Below, in pieces: positions 36,391-44,676 of a DNA stretch of 64,000 nt; position 1 is the stretch's first letter, and the number at the start of each line of letters is the position of its first letter. The translations under genes and the position numbers were made by a program. The notes under the pieces are model-generated. The model saw nothing but the letters and a program-made list of their open reading frames with translations, was not told the origin of the DNA and ran no database searches. The stretch lies in the NCBI RefSeq assembly GCF_022569295.1, contig NZ_JAKFIA010000002.1, positions 186,001-250,000 on the forward strand, in the 5' to 3' direction. Origin of the DNA: Pedomonas mirosovicensis (GTDB lineage Bacteria; Pseudomonadota; Alphaproteobacteria; Sphingomonadales; Sphingomonadaceae).

Positions 36391-37155
36391 TCAGGAACCA
36401 ACCGGGATGGGATGGTCGACAATGCCCTGGTTGAAGGCATGGACGAGCGCATGCTCGCTGGCCCCCGGATTGTCGCGAAGCGGCTTTACCGCCTCGACGA
36501 GGATTTCCGGGGCATCGGTGCCCAGCGCTGCGATCGTCTGGACAATGAAATCCTCCAGGGGCATCGCGCGCGGGTCGCCGCTTTTGTAGATCAGATCGGT
36601 GTCGACCCAGGGCGGCGCGATTTCCTGAACCCTGACGCCGGTTCCCCGCAGCTGGAAACGCTGCGACAGGGCATAGGAATGGAGTGCTGCCTTGGTGGCC
36701 GAATAGATTGCATTGGTCGCGAGCGGGACGAAGGCCAGGACGCTGGACGTGTACAGGATCGTTGCCTCCGGCTGCGCCTTGAGGTGCTCGATAAGCGCCG
36801 AGGACATGCGGATCGGCCCCAGCAGGTTGGTGGTGATCACCCCTTGCGCCGTGGCGTCATCGATCGGGCCTGCCACATCATCGAACGGCATGATCCCGGC
36901 ATTGTTGAACAGGACATTGGTTTCCGGGAAGTCGCGGATTATCGTCTCGGCCGCACGCTTGATGCTCGCGGGATCGTTGATATCCAGCTCGATTGCAGCC
37001 ATGCCGGGATTGACCGCGATGATTTCGTTAAGCAGCGCGCGGCGCCGGCCGGAAATGATGATCTTGTTGCCAAGGCGGTGCAACGCTTCGGCAAGGCCGC
37101 GGCCAATGCCGCTGGTGCCGCCGGTGACGAAGATGGTGTTGCCGGTCAGTTTCAT
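36391..37155 (-). CDS. SDR-family oxidoreductase (DltE-like)
   Basis: 254 residues. A Rossmann dinucleotide motif TGGTSGIGRGLAEAL lies at residues 10-25, with the NNAG motif (LFNNAGIMP) and the catalytic Ser and Tyr-Lys (YTSSVLAF, YSATKAALHSYA). Cofactor and substrate are not certain. AAGGAG lies upstream of the ATG at 37155. It follows another SDR gene in the same direction within a redox-enzyme block. Confidence 0.9.
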   Translation of the reverse strand: MKLTGNTIFVTGGTSGIGRGLAEALHRLGNKIIISGRRRALLNEIIAVNPGMAAIELDINDPASIKRAAETIIRDFPETNVLFNNAGIMPFDDVAGPIDDATAQGVITTNLLGPIRMSSALIEHLKAQPEATILYTSSVLAFVPLATNAIYSATKAALHSYALSQRFQLRGTGVRVQEIAPPWVDTDLIYKSGDPRAMPLEDFIVQTIAALGTDAPEILVEAVKPLRDNPGASEHALVHAFNQGIVDHPIPVGS

Positions 37156-37181
37156 CGAAATTCTCCTTGATCGAAAGGGGC

Positions 37182-37232
37182 TCAGGCTTTGGGCGCGGCG
37201 TCGGCATCGGCAACGTGAGGCATGTTCGACAT
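37182..37232 (-). CDS. Candidate 16-residue ORF between two SDR genes
   Basis: An ATG at 37232 with AAAGGA upstream opens a 16-codon frame (MSNMPHVADADAAPKA) and stops 26 bases before the next SDR start. It may be a coupling leader or the stump of a deleted gene. There is no evidence that the peptide has a function. Confidence 0.25.
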   Translation of the reverse strand: MSNMPHVADADAAPKA

Positions 37233-37275
37233 GAATTTGTCCTTTCAGTAATGACTTGAGAGAGAGGCTGAATGG

Positions 37276-38091
37276 TCAGGCGGCAACGCCGAAGCGGGCC
37301 GCGGGCTTGCGTGCGGAGAGCTGCGGGCCAAGGGCGGCACGCGCCGCTTCATAGGCCCGCCACAGCTCGACATCGGCGAGCGCAGGGATCGTGCAGGTCT
37401 CGCCCTGGTCGAGCCCTGCGAGCGCGGCATCGACCATGTCCTCGGCGCGCATCACGATTTCGGGCGGCAGATTTTCGACGGGCAGGCCGCCAGCCTCCCA
37501 GAAATCGGTTGCCGTCGCGCCGGGTAGAACCGATTGGATGTGCAGCCCCTTGCTGCCGAGTTCGTGGTTCAGCGAGGCCGAGAAGGCCTGCACGAAAGCC
37601 TTGGTGCCGCCATAGACGCCATTGAGCAGCTCGGGCGCGAGCGCTACGATCGAGGCGATGTTGATGATCGTCCCCTGGCCCCGCGCGACGAAACCGGGGA
37701 CCGCGGCGTAGGTCAGCCGCATCAAGGCAGTGACGTTCAGCCGAACCATCTCTTCCATGCGGTCGACATCGCTCTCCAGCAGCGCCGCGTGCGTCCCAAC
37801 GCCGGCGTTGTTGACCAGCATGGTGATGCTCGCATCCTCGCGCAGGATCCGCTCCACCCGGGCAAGCGCCGCTGCATCACTGAGGTCAGCGGCAACGACT
37901 TCGACCGCGCGGCCAGTCTGGTCGGAAAGGCGCGCAGCCAGCGCCTGGAGCTTGTCCCTGTTGCGCGCAACGAGGATCAGGTCGTAGCCGCGGCGCGCAA
38001 GGCGGTCGGCATAGATCGCGCCGATGCCGGTGGAGGCGCCGGTGATCAGCGCTGTTCCCTCGGCAATCGTCGCGGTGTTGTTCTTCGTCAT
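37276..38091 (-). CDS. SDR-family NAD(P)-dependent oxidoreductase
   Basis: 271 residues from the ATG at 38091, with AAGGA upstream. Cofactor motif ALITGASTGIGAIYADRLA, VNNAGVGTHA, active-site Ser in NIASIVALAP and Tyr-Lys in YGGTKAFVQAFS are all present. The Arg residues after the second strand (ARNRDKL) favour NADP. It is divergent from a GlxA-type regulator 126 bases away, which may control it. Confidence 0.9.
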   Translation of the reverse strand: MTKNNTATIAEGTALITGASTGIGAIYADRLARRGYDLILVARNRDKLQALAARLSDQTGRAVEVVAADLSDAAALARVERILREDASITMLVNNAGVGTHAALLESDVDRMEEMVRLNVTALMRLTYAAVPGFVARGQGTIINIASIVALAPELLNGVYGGTKAFVQAFSASLNHELGSKGLHIQSVLPGATATDFWEAGGLPVENLPPEIVMRAEDMVDAALAGLDQGETCTIPALADVELWRAYEAARAALGPQLSARKPAARFGVAA

Positions 38092-38217
38092 GGTTTTATC
38101 CTTCGGAGCAGTGAGATGATGGGGTGTCGCTTTCGGCACACCGGTTATGGCGCCGATGGACTTTGTCTCAAATGACGTATAAGTAACGGTTTTCGGACAT
38201 CGCTCTGGGAGGGTCCC

Positions 38218-39159
38218 GTGCCCCACGTCGCCATGGTCCTTACGCCCGGCTTCCAGTTCCTCGCGCTCGGGGTTCAGGCGGCCTTCGAACTGGCCAACAC
38301 GGTCGTCGGCGAGGACTATTATTCCCTCGCGATGCTGTCGCCCGAAGGCGGGCCGGTGCTCTCGTCGAGCGGCTTTGCCGTGCCGACCGAGCCGTTGGCT
38401 GAAGCGGGCGCGATCGACACCTTGCTGCTTCTGGCAGGGCTCAGCCCACCCCCGCCGCAGGACGCGCCGACGCTCGATGCCCTGTGCCGGGCGGCGCATG
38501 CCGCGCGCCGAGTGGCGGGTTTGTGTACCGGGGCGTTTCTGCTCGCCCAGATGGGACTGCTGGACGGTCGCCGCGCGACCACGCACTGGGCCTATGCGCG
38601 GCAGATGCGCGAGTCCTTCCCGTCCGTCCGGGTCGAGGATGACCGCATCTTCATCAATGAAGGGCAGGTCTGGACATCCGCAGGGCTGACGGCCGGGCTG
38701 GACCTTGCGGTCGCGCTGATCGAAAAAGATTTAGGGGCCGACGTGGCGCGCGCGGTCGCGCGGCGCCTGGTGATGCATCATCGCCGCGCCGGGGGACAAT
38801 CCCAGCACTCCGAGATGCTGGAGCTGGCGCCCAGCAGCGACCGCATTCAAAAGGCGCTGATCCACGCTCGCACGCACCTTGCCAATCCATTGACGGTCGA
38901 AGAGCTGGCAGACGTCGCGGCGCTTTCGCCCCGGCAGTTCAGCCGCGCCTTCCGCGCGGAAACCGGGCAGTCGCCGGCAAAGGCCGTGGAGCAGTTGCGT
39001 CTCGAAGCCGCGCGATTGCTGCTCGAGGATACGCGCCATAGCCTGGAAGCCGTGGCGCGTGAGGCGGGCTTTACGGATCTGCGCCGGATGCGCGAGGCAT
39101 TCCTGCGCCAATACGGCCAGCCGCCCCAGGCGCTGCGCCGAATGGCGCGCGTCGCCTGA
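38218..39159 (+). CDS. GlxA-family regulator (DJ-1/PfpI plus AraC HTH)
   Basis: 313 residues from the GTG at 38218, preceded by GGGAGG. Residues 1-180 form a DJ-1/PfpI-like domain (GLCTGAFLLAQMGLLDGRRA, TTHW) with the nucleophile-elbow Cys, usually a ligand sensor here rather than an enzyme. Residues about 215-313 are two AraC helix-turn-helices (LTVEELADVAALSPRQFSRA, HSLEAVAREAGFTDLRRMRE). It is divergent from the SDR gene at 38091 and probably regulates the nearby redox genes. Confidence 0.9.
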   Translation: MPHVAMVLTPGFQFLALGVQAAFELANTVVGEDYYSLAMLSPEGGPVLSSSGFAVPTEPLAEAGAIDTLLLLAGLSPPPPQDAPTLDALCRAAHAARRVAGLCTGAFLLAQMGLLDGRRATTHWAYARQMRESFPSVRVEDDRIFINEGQVWTSAGLTAGLDLAVALIEKDLGADVARAVARRLVMHHRRAGGQSQHSEMLELAPSSDRIQKALIHARTHLANPLTVEELADVAALSPRQFSRAFRAETGQSPAKAVEQLRLEAARLLLEDTRHSLEAVAREAGFTDLRRMREAFLRQYGQPPQALRRMARVA

Positions 39160-39171
39160 GGCGTTGGCGCT

Positions 39172-39471
39172 TCAGCCGATCCGCCGCAGCCGCTCGAGCA
39201 CCGGCGGTTTGGCGAGAAGCATGTTGAAGCGCCTGGCAAGACCGGTGAACGCCGGCGCCCGCCCATGGGCATCGAGGGCGGCCTGATCGGCCCATGCCTC
39301 GACCATGACGATGGTGCCCAGCTCCTCCAGACTCTCATGTGCGAAGTACGCAAGGCAGCCCGGTTCCTGGCGCACCTCCGGCAGGATCGCCGCAATCGCT
39401 GCGGCCAGTTCGTCTGCCTTGCCTGGTTGCGGCATCAGCCGCGCGACAAGATGGATCACGCCGTCACGCAT
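39172..39471 (-). CDS. Antibiotic biosynthesis monooxygenase-fold protein
   Basis: 99 residues from the ATG at 39471. The dimeric alpha-beta ABM barrel is shown by VIHLVARLMPQPGKADELAA, CLAYFAHES and IVMVEAWADQAALDAH, with the family's C-terminal helix. Such small proteins oxidise quinols or phenolics or act as stress-linked monooxygenases. Its start overlaps the end of the upstream quinone-reductase gene by 8 bases, so the two are co-translated and may act on related quinones. Confidence 0.85.
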   Translation of the reverse strand: MRDGVIHLVARLMPQPGKADELAAAIAAILPEVRQEPGCLAYFAHESLEELGTIVMVEAWADQAALDAHGRAPAFTGLARRFNMLLAKPPVLERLRRIG

Positions 39472-40495
39472 CAGCGGCCTCCCATCCCTCGAGCACGATC
39501 TTGCCACGCGTGCTGGCGCTCTCGATCCGGCGATGCGCGGCAATCAGATTGGCGGCGTTGATCGGTGAGAGCGTCTCTGTCAGCGTGGTGCGGATCCGGC
39601 CGGCATCGACAAGTTCGGCAACTGTATCGAGCAAACGGCCCTGCTCGGCAACGTCCGGGGTGTCCAGCAGCGGGCGGGTGAACATGAATTCCCAGTGGAT
39701 GGAGACGGACTTGCGTTTAAAGCTGGTCACGTCCAGGCTTTCCGGATCGTCGATCAGCACGAAGCGCCCTTGCGGCGCGATCAACTCGGCAATCTCGGCC
39801 AGGTGATGGTCGGTATGGGTTGTCGAGAAGACGTAGTCCGGCGCGCCGATGCCGAGGCTTGCAACCTGCGCGGCAAGCGGCCGGCTGTGGTCAAGCACAT
39901 GGTGCGCGCCAAGGTCCCGCACCCATGCCTGGGTTTCGGGGCGTGAGGCCGTTGCGATGATCGTGAGGTCAGTCAGCGCCCGCGCGATCTGAATGGCAAT
40001 GGAGCCGACCCCGCCTGCACCGCCAATAATCAGGATCGCTCGCGGGCCGCCTGTCGTCCTGTCGTTCGTGTGCAGCCGGTCGAACAGGGCTTCCCAGGCC
40101 GTGATGGCAGTCAGCGGCAGGGCCGCCGCCTCGGCCCAGCCGAGCGTGCGCGGCTTGAAGCCGACGATCCGCTCGTCGACGAGCTGGTACTCGGCATTGC
40201 TGCCGTCCCGCGCGATATTGCCGGCGTAATAGACGGCATCTCCCACCTTGAAGCGGGTCACCTCAGGACCGACCGCTTCAACCACGCCGGCCGCGTCCCA
40301 GCCGAGAATCCGTTCGGACCGGCCTTCGAGCGGGGCGGCACCGGTGCGGACCTTGGTGTCGACCGGATTCACAGATACGGCCCGAACGGCAACCAGAATG
40401 TCCCGGCCGGTCGGCGCAGGGCGCGGCAGGGTAACGTCGATCAGCGCATCGGCACGGTCGATCGGACCGGGCTGGCGATAGGCAATGGCTCGCAT
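39464..40495 (-). CDS. Zinc-type alcohol dehydrogenase/quinone oxidoreductase (MDR family)
   Basis: 343 residues from the ATG at 40495, with AGGAG 9 bases upstream. The GroES-like N-terminal domain (VRAVSVNPVDTKVRTG, GWDAAGVVEAVG) precedes a Rossmann domain (ILIIGGAGGVGSIAIQIARA). The zinc ligands of true alcohol dehydrogenases are not evident, so it resembles zeta-crystallin/QOR-type quinone reductases using NADPH. It is divergent from an HxlR-type regulator 103 bases away, its likely controller. Confidence 0.9.
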   Translation of the reverse strand: MRAIAYRQPGPIDRADALIDVTLPRPAPTGRDILVAVRAVSVNPVDTKVRTGAAPLEGRSERILGWDAAGVVEAVGPEVTRFKVGDAVYYAGNIARDGSNAEYQLVDERIVGFKPRTLGWAEAAALPLTAITAWEALFDRLHTNDRTTGGPRAILIIGGAGGVGSIAIQIARALTDLTIIATASRPETQAWVRDLGAHHVLDHSRPLAAQVASLGIGAPDYVFSTTHTDHHLAEIAELIAPQGRFVLIDDPESLDVTSFKRKSVSIHWEFMFTRPLLDTPDVAEQGRLLDTVAELVDAGRIRTTLTETLSPINAANLIAAHRRIESASTRGKIVLEGWEAADA

Positions 40496-40598
40496 GGGTC
40501 TTGCTCCTTTTCCTTTGGACAAGAGCGATGTAATTGCAGGGCTGGATCATGTCATAGGTACAAAAATCGCCTATAGTGTCGAAAAGGATACTGTCACG

Positions 40599-40955
40599 AT
40601 GGCCAAGGCCCGACATTCCCGGCTCGATTGCACGCCCGGCTGCGCGGTTGAGGCGGCGATCAGCCTGATTGACGGCAAGTGGAAGGCGGTGATCCTCTAC
40701 CATTTGCAGGACGGCCCAGTGCGCTTCAACGAGCTGCGCCGTCGCGCGGGCGATGTGACCCAGCGTATGCTGACCAACCAGCTGCGCGAACTTGAGGCCG
40801 ATGGCTTGGTCGAACGCGAGGTCTTCGCCCAGGTCCCGCCGCGGGTGGAATACAGCCTGTCCGAACGCGGCCGTTCGCTCTCGCCGATCATCGCCGCCCT
40901 TAAAGCGTGGGGCGATGCCAACATGGACCTGTTCGGCCGCCGCCGCACGGTGTGA
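40599..40955 (+). CDS. HxlR-family winged-helix regulator
   Basis: 118 residues from the ATG at 40599, with AAGGA upstream. The winged helix is typical: AAISLIDGKWKAVILYHLQD, RFNELRRRAGDVTQRMLTNQ, LRELEADGLVEREV. An N-terminal Cys pair (DCTPGCAVE) occurs where YodB/HypR-type members carry redox-sensing cysteines. Divergence from a quinone-reductase gene fits a quinone- or aldehyde-responsive repressor, though the inducer is inferred. Confidence 0.9.
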   Translation: MAKARHSRLDCTPGCAVEAAISLIDGKWKAVILYHLQDGPVRFNELRRRAGDVTQRMLTNQLRELEADGLVEREVFAQVPPRVEYSLSERGRSLSPIIAALKAWGDANMDLFGRRRTV

Positions 40956-41066
40956 CGGACGAGGCCGTCCGGCTCATGAAAGAGCGGCTGCTGACCCGCT
41001 CTTCGTTGCTTGGAACCGACCGGCCGTTGTGCGCCCTTTGCCGTCATTCAGCGGCGTTCCTGGAAA

Positions 41067-41090
41067 CCGCCGAGCGTTCATGCTCGGCGG
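41067..41090. terminator. Bidirectional terminator-like hairpin
   Basis: CCGCCGAGC pairs perfectly with GCTCGGCGG around a 6-base loop, followed on the minus strand by TTT. It lies between the convergent ends of the HxlR gene (40955) and the membrane protein gene (41126). Confidence 0.6.
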
Positions 41091-41125
41091 CCGGGCGGCG
41101 CGTGCGCCCGTAAACGGGGCGCGGC

Positions 41126-41614
41126 TTAGTCTGCGGCAATCTTGCCGCGCCTTGCGAGGTGAATGATCTGGGCGGTCAAGCCGACCAGGAGAAGGACCAG
41201 CAGTCCTCCCTGAGCGCCGAGAAGCAGTGGCGCTTTCAAGTCGGTCACTAAGGGGTGACCATCCGGGACACGGCGCAGCACTTCAGTAATGGTCGGCAGC
41301 ATCAAAAGAAACACACTGAGGCTCAGGCAGATGGTCTCGATATACTTGGCCGGGTGCGCCGGACCCAGAATGCGCTCGACCCTGTAACCCGCTATCAGAA
41401 GCAGAATGGTCACGGTACCGATGATGTAGCTGACCGACCCGTGCGCGACGAGAAACACCGTGGCAGCGCCGATCATCATGGAAACGAAATAGACGGCACC
41501 CAAAGGGGATCGAGGGACAATTCGGCCGTACCGGGCGAGCATGTAGAGAGCCGCGGGAATGGCTGGCAGGCTGCCAATCGTATGGATCCAGCCAAACGGG
41601 GAAATTCCAAACAT
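41126..41614 (-). CDS. Four-helix membrane protein, TetR-controlled, unknown function
   Basis: 162 residues, with AGAAAGG upstream of the ATG at 41614. Hydrophobic helices lie at about 10-28 (HTIGSLPAIPAALYMLA), 42-62 (YFVSMMIGAATVFLVAH), 64-80 (YIIGTVTILLLIAGY) and 130-152 (GGLLVLLLVGLTAQII), with another possible near 95-108. I do not recognise a firm family; it resembles DUF2306-like small membrane proteins. A 15-base element 82 bases upstream of the start is repeated inversely before the next gene, a TetR regulator, so this gene is its likely target. Confidence 0.65.
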   Translation of the reverse strand: MFGISPFGWIHTIGSLPAIPAALYMLARYGRIVPRSPLGAVYFVSMMIGAATVFLVAHGSVSYIIGTVTILLLIAGYRVERILGPAHPAKYIETICLSLSVFLLMLPTITEVLRRVPDGHPLVTDLKAPLLLGAQGGLLVLLLVGLTAQIIHLARRGKIAAD

Positions 41615-41695
41615 GATGAATTGCCTTTCTCATCTGAGAGGATGTGCGAGCGAGCAGGCTGCGGTCGACAAATCTGGGGGATGCGGCTAATCAAA

Positions 41696-41710
41696 CCTAC
41701 TAGTTGGTAG
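41696..41710. promoter_or_regulatory. TetR operator copy 1
   Basis: CCTACTAGTTGGTAG lies upstream of the membrane protein gene. Its exact reverse complement recurs at 42340-42354 in front of the TetR gene. Two identical 15-base sites in a 660-base locus strongly suggest the binding site of that regulator. Confidence 0.65.
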
Positions 41711-41751
41711 AGAAAAAAGTCACGGTCCGGCTTGTCGGCGAAGCGCTGGCA

Positions 41752-42330
41752 TCAGACGGCGATGCGTTCGAGCAAGGGATGGGTTACCGCACCAAAAGCG
41801 GTGGCGTCGCCGTAAGCGCGCGCTGAAAGCATCGCGCCATGCACGGTGGCCATGAACATTTCAGCATCGCCCCTGGCGGTGCTGCTCAGAGAGAGCCGGC
41901 CATGTGCGGCGCCACGCTCCAGGACAGAGGCAATCCAGTCGGAAAGCCATCGGAAATGCGCGCGCACTTCGAATGCAACTGCCTCGGGAAGTACTTCGAT
42001 CTCGCTGGCGAGCAGGGCGCAGACGCAAAAGGGGTGGGACGCATCAGCAATGCAACGCTCCCAATAGCCGACATAGGCGCGAAGCTGCCCGAGCGGGTCG
42101 GGGACATTTCGTTCCAACTCGGCGATCCCAGCTTGAGCCTCTTCCCGATACTGGACAACCAGCACGCGGACGAGATCCGATTTGCTGGGAAAGTGATGGT
42201 GGATGCTCGCCTTGCGAATGCCAACCACATCCGAGATGTCGGCGTAGCTGAAACTGTTGTAGCCGCCCCTGACAATCAGGGTGCGCGCGCAGCGGAGGAT
42301 GTCATCAGCTGTGGTCGATGGATTGCTCAT
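41752..42330 (-). CDS. TetR-family regulator
   Basis: 192 residues from the ATG at 42330, which sits 9 bases after an AGG; in-frame GTG/ATG codons just upstream are less well placed. The HTH reads DILRCARTLIVRGGYNSFSY, ADISDVVGIRKASIHHHFPS, KSDLVRVLV. The ligand domain carries a Cys cluster (HPFCVCALLASEI). A palindromic site lies directly upstream of its start and another before the membrane gene downstream, so it probably represses both. Confidence 0.9.
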   Translation of the reverse strand: MSNPSTTADDILRCARTLIVRGGYNSFSYADISDVVGIRKASIHHHFPSKSDLVRVLVVQYREEAQAGIAELERNVPDPLGQLRAYVGYWERCIADASHPFCVCALLASEIEVLPEAVAFEVRAHFRWLSDWIASVLERGAAHGRLSLSSTARGDAEMFMATVHGAMLSARAYGDATAFGAVTHPLLERIAV

Positions 42331-42339
42331 ATGCATCAC

Positions 42340-42354
42340 CTACCAACTAGTAGG
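42340..42354. promoter_or_regulatory. TetR operator copy 2
   Basis: CTACCAACTAGTAGG, the exact reverse complement of the site at 41696-41710, lies 9 bases upstream of the TetR start. It would overlap the promoter or ribosome region, which fits autorepression. Confidence 0.65.
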
Positions 42355-42501
42355 TTAGGCGTCAAGGAGGGCTATCTTGTTGTCCCCTTCCCGGTATGAG
42401 CAGTGGAATGACTGCTGATTCCAATCGAACTGACTCAGCATTCCAACGGGTGACCGTTTCTCGACAAGGTGACGAGGCGCCTTGGATTCCCGAACGGCAG
42501 C

Positions 42502-43128
42502 TTAGGAGGCGGAATCGCAGAAGAGCGGCTGTTCAGCAAATCCGAGCAGCAAGGTCTTCGCAATCTCTCGCGCACTCGAAGCAAGCGTCTCATCCGGCAG
42601 TTCGCCCGCGGTCCAGAAGGACAGCACCCCACGGAAGGCGAAGGCAAGCTGGCGCGGCAGGCGGCTCAGCGCCTCCTCCCGCCCGGCCATGCTCAAGCCT
42701 TCGCCAGCGCCCAGCGCCAGCGACCATAAGGCCGTAGAGTACGCCAGGACCTTTCCGGGCGATGGGCTGGCGGTGCCGATCCACCCCATCACGGCTCGGT
42801 TTATCTCCGGTTCCTCCAGCATCACCTCGACCGCCGTGTCGACGGCTAGCAGTACACGACCGGCGGCATCGGGAGGTAGCGCCAGCCCGGCGAAGCGCTT
42901 TGCCATCGTATCTATCCGCCGCCCCGAAAGGGCATACATGATCGCAGCCTTGCTCCCGAACTGATTGAACGGCGTCGCGAAGCTGACCCCGGCTTCGGCA
43001 GCAAGGTCGCGCATCGAGAAATCGGCCTTGCCTTGGCGGAGCAGCCGTTCCGCCGCGTCGATCACACGCTGACGAAGCGGTTCGCCTCTTGTGGCGGTGG
43101 CAGTATCCTGGGTCTTGTTCTGTGCCAT
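42502..43128 (-). CDS. TetR-family regulator divergent from an SDR gene
   Basis: 208 residues from the ATG at 43128. The HTH is RQRVIDAAERLLRQGKADFS, MRDLAAEAGVSFATPFNQFG, SKAAIMYAL. The ligand domain is helical and ends with a Cys (PLFCDSAS). It is divergent from the SDR gene at 43179, with a perfect palindrome in the 50-base gap, the classic layout of a local repressor and its target. Confidence 0.9.
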   Translation of the reverse strand: MAQNKTQDTATATRGEPLRQRVIDAAERLLRQGKADFSMRDLAAEAGVSFATPFNQFGSKAAIMYALSGRRIDTMAKRFAGLALPPDAAGRVLLAVDTAVEVMLEEPEINRAVMGWIGTASPSPGKVLAYSTALWSLALGAGEGLSMAGREEALSRLPRQLAFAFRGVLSFWTAGELPDETLASSAREIAKTLLLGFAEQPLFCDSAS

Positions 43129-43137
43129 GTCTCTATT

Positions 43138-43151
43138 TATATCATGATATA
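43138..43151. promoter_or_regulatory. Palindromic operator candidate between TetR and SDR
   Basis: TATATCATGATATA is a perfect 14-base palindrome in the short gap between the divergent TetR and SDR genes, placed where it would overlap both promoters. Confidence 0.6.
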
Positions 43152-43178
43152 GTTTCAATCATAGCCCGGAGTTAGACC

Positions 43179-44024
43179 ATGGCGGCTGCCCTCTCCAAGA
43201 CTTTCCTCATCACCGGCGTCAGTTCCGGTCTGGGGCGAGCGTTTGCCACAGGTGCGCTTGAAGCGGGACATCGTGTAATCGGAACCGTGCGGCGAAGGGA
43301 TGACGCCGAGGTCTTCGTCGCGCTCGCGCCGGATCGTGCCTACCCGCTTGTGCTGGATGTGACGGATTTCGATGCGATCCCGGCGGTAGTGGCCGAGGCC
43401 GAACTGCAGGCTGGTCCGATTGATGTGCTGGTAAATAACGCGGGTTACGGCCATGAGGGCGCGCTGGAGGAATCGTCCATGGACGATCTCCAGCGCCAGT
43501 TTGCTGCCAACGTCTTCGGGCCCGTCGCGATGATCAAGGCGGTGCTGCCGGGCATGCGCGAGCGGCGTCGCGGCCATATTATCAACGTCACTTCCATGGG
43601 CGGCTTCATCACCATGCCCGGGATCAGCTTCTATTGCGGGAGCAAATTCGCTCTCGAAGGAATCTCCGAAGCGCTTGGCAAGGAGGTGGCAAGCTTTGGA
43701 ATTCGGGTGACGGCGCTCGCTCCTGGCCAATTCCGCACGGACTGGGCCGGACGTTCCATGGATCGCACGCCGCGCAGCATTGCCGACTATGACGCGGTCA
43801 TGGACCCGATCCGTGCCGCGCGACAGGCGAAGAGCGGCAATCAACCGGGTGATCCGGCCAAGGCTGCACAGGCGTTGCTCGCGCTGGTCGAGGCCGCCAA
43901 TCCGCCGGTGCGGCTGTTCCTGGGCGACGACGCGCTGGGACTGGTCGAACAGAAGCTCGACGGGATGCGAGGCGAAATCAGCGCGTGGGAGAAGCTTTCG
44001 CGTTCAACCAGCTTCGCATCATGA
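43179..44024 (+). CDS. SDR-family oxidoreductase
   Basis: 281 residues, with GGAG 7 bases before the ATG. Motifs are FLITGVSSGLGRAFATGALE (cofactor), VRRRDD (NADP preference), LVNNAGYGHEG, and catalytic Ser and Tyr-Lys in NVTSMGGFIT and YCGSKFALEGIS. The C-terminus resembles YusZ/retinol-dehydrogenase-like SDRs. It is controlled in all likelihood by the divergent TetR protein. Confidence 0.9.
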   Translation: MAAALSKTFLITGVSSGLGRAFATGALEAGHRVIGTVRRRDDAEVFVALAPDRAYPLVLDVTDFDAIPAVVAEAELQAGPIDVLVNNAGYGHEGALEESSMDDLQRQFAANVFGPVAMIKAVLPGMRERRRGHIINVTSMGGFITMPGISFYCGSKFALEGISEALGKEVASFGIRVTALAPGQFRTDWAGRSMDRTPRSIADYDAVMDPIRAARQAKSGNQPGDPAKAAQALLALVEAANPPVRLFLGDDALGLVEQKLDGMRGEISAWEKLSRSTSFAS

Positions 44025-44044
44025 GCGCTTAAATCTAACGGTAG

Positions 44045-44075
44045 CTTATGAAGGCGCTCCGCGCGTCTTCATAAG
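44045..44075 (+). terminator. Terminator-like hairpin after the SDR gene
   Basis: CTTATGAAG pairs perfectly with CTTCATAAG, with further GC pairing inside and TTTA following. It lies 20 bases after the SDR stop. Confidence 0.6.
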
Positions 44076-44676
44076 TTTACAATTGGGGCATTAACGATCG
44101 TTTGTGCGAGCCAGCCGGGGAATGGCAGCTAGTGTGAGCTCGCCTCCTATAAGCAGACAGCCCCCTCACGGCCAAGCATCGCCATGGCATAGCACCCAAC
44201 CATGCGATAGCGTGGGATAAAGCCATGTATTATTGGCTGTATAGTGCTCAACCGAAGGCGAGAGTCCATGTCCTGCGTCAGTATGCGGTTTAGGAACCGG
44301 TACGGGGTTAAGGCACCCCAGTTCGCCTATTAAGGAACGCCGACAGTGTAGGCTGGATTTCCAGTCCCAAACTCCGGGCCTTGATGACACTTTAGGCCGC
44401 CTTTCGGTAAAGTGGCGTAAATGACACTTTGCATTGTAAGAGTTCAGAGTCCCGCGCACCGCGACTGGCATTTTCGTCATTGCCTCGCTTCGAAAAAGCC
44501 TAAGCCTTGCCCACTTGCATCCCGCGCGGCGGGGCACGTCGCACCATGTCCTTGAAGGGCTTGGGCGGCCTCAGGCGCGCATGGCACCGTGCGCGCACCG
44601 GCTCACCCGATGCGCGCCGCGCCGACTGCATAATAGGGAGCTGCGTGTTCCGGCTGATAGGAGTGAGAGCGCCGGC
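44076..44676. other. Gene-free region with an IS-end-like repeat
   Basis: About 600 bases with no supported gene. ATGACACTTT occurs twice (44384-44393 and 44421-44430), with an AAAGTGGCGTAA element between. Repeated short blocks of this kind are found at the ends of some insertion sequences (IS21-like in appearance). No transposase remnant is seen, so this could be a solo IS end. Confidence 0.35.
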
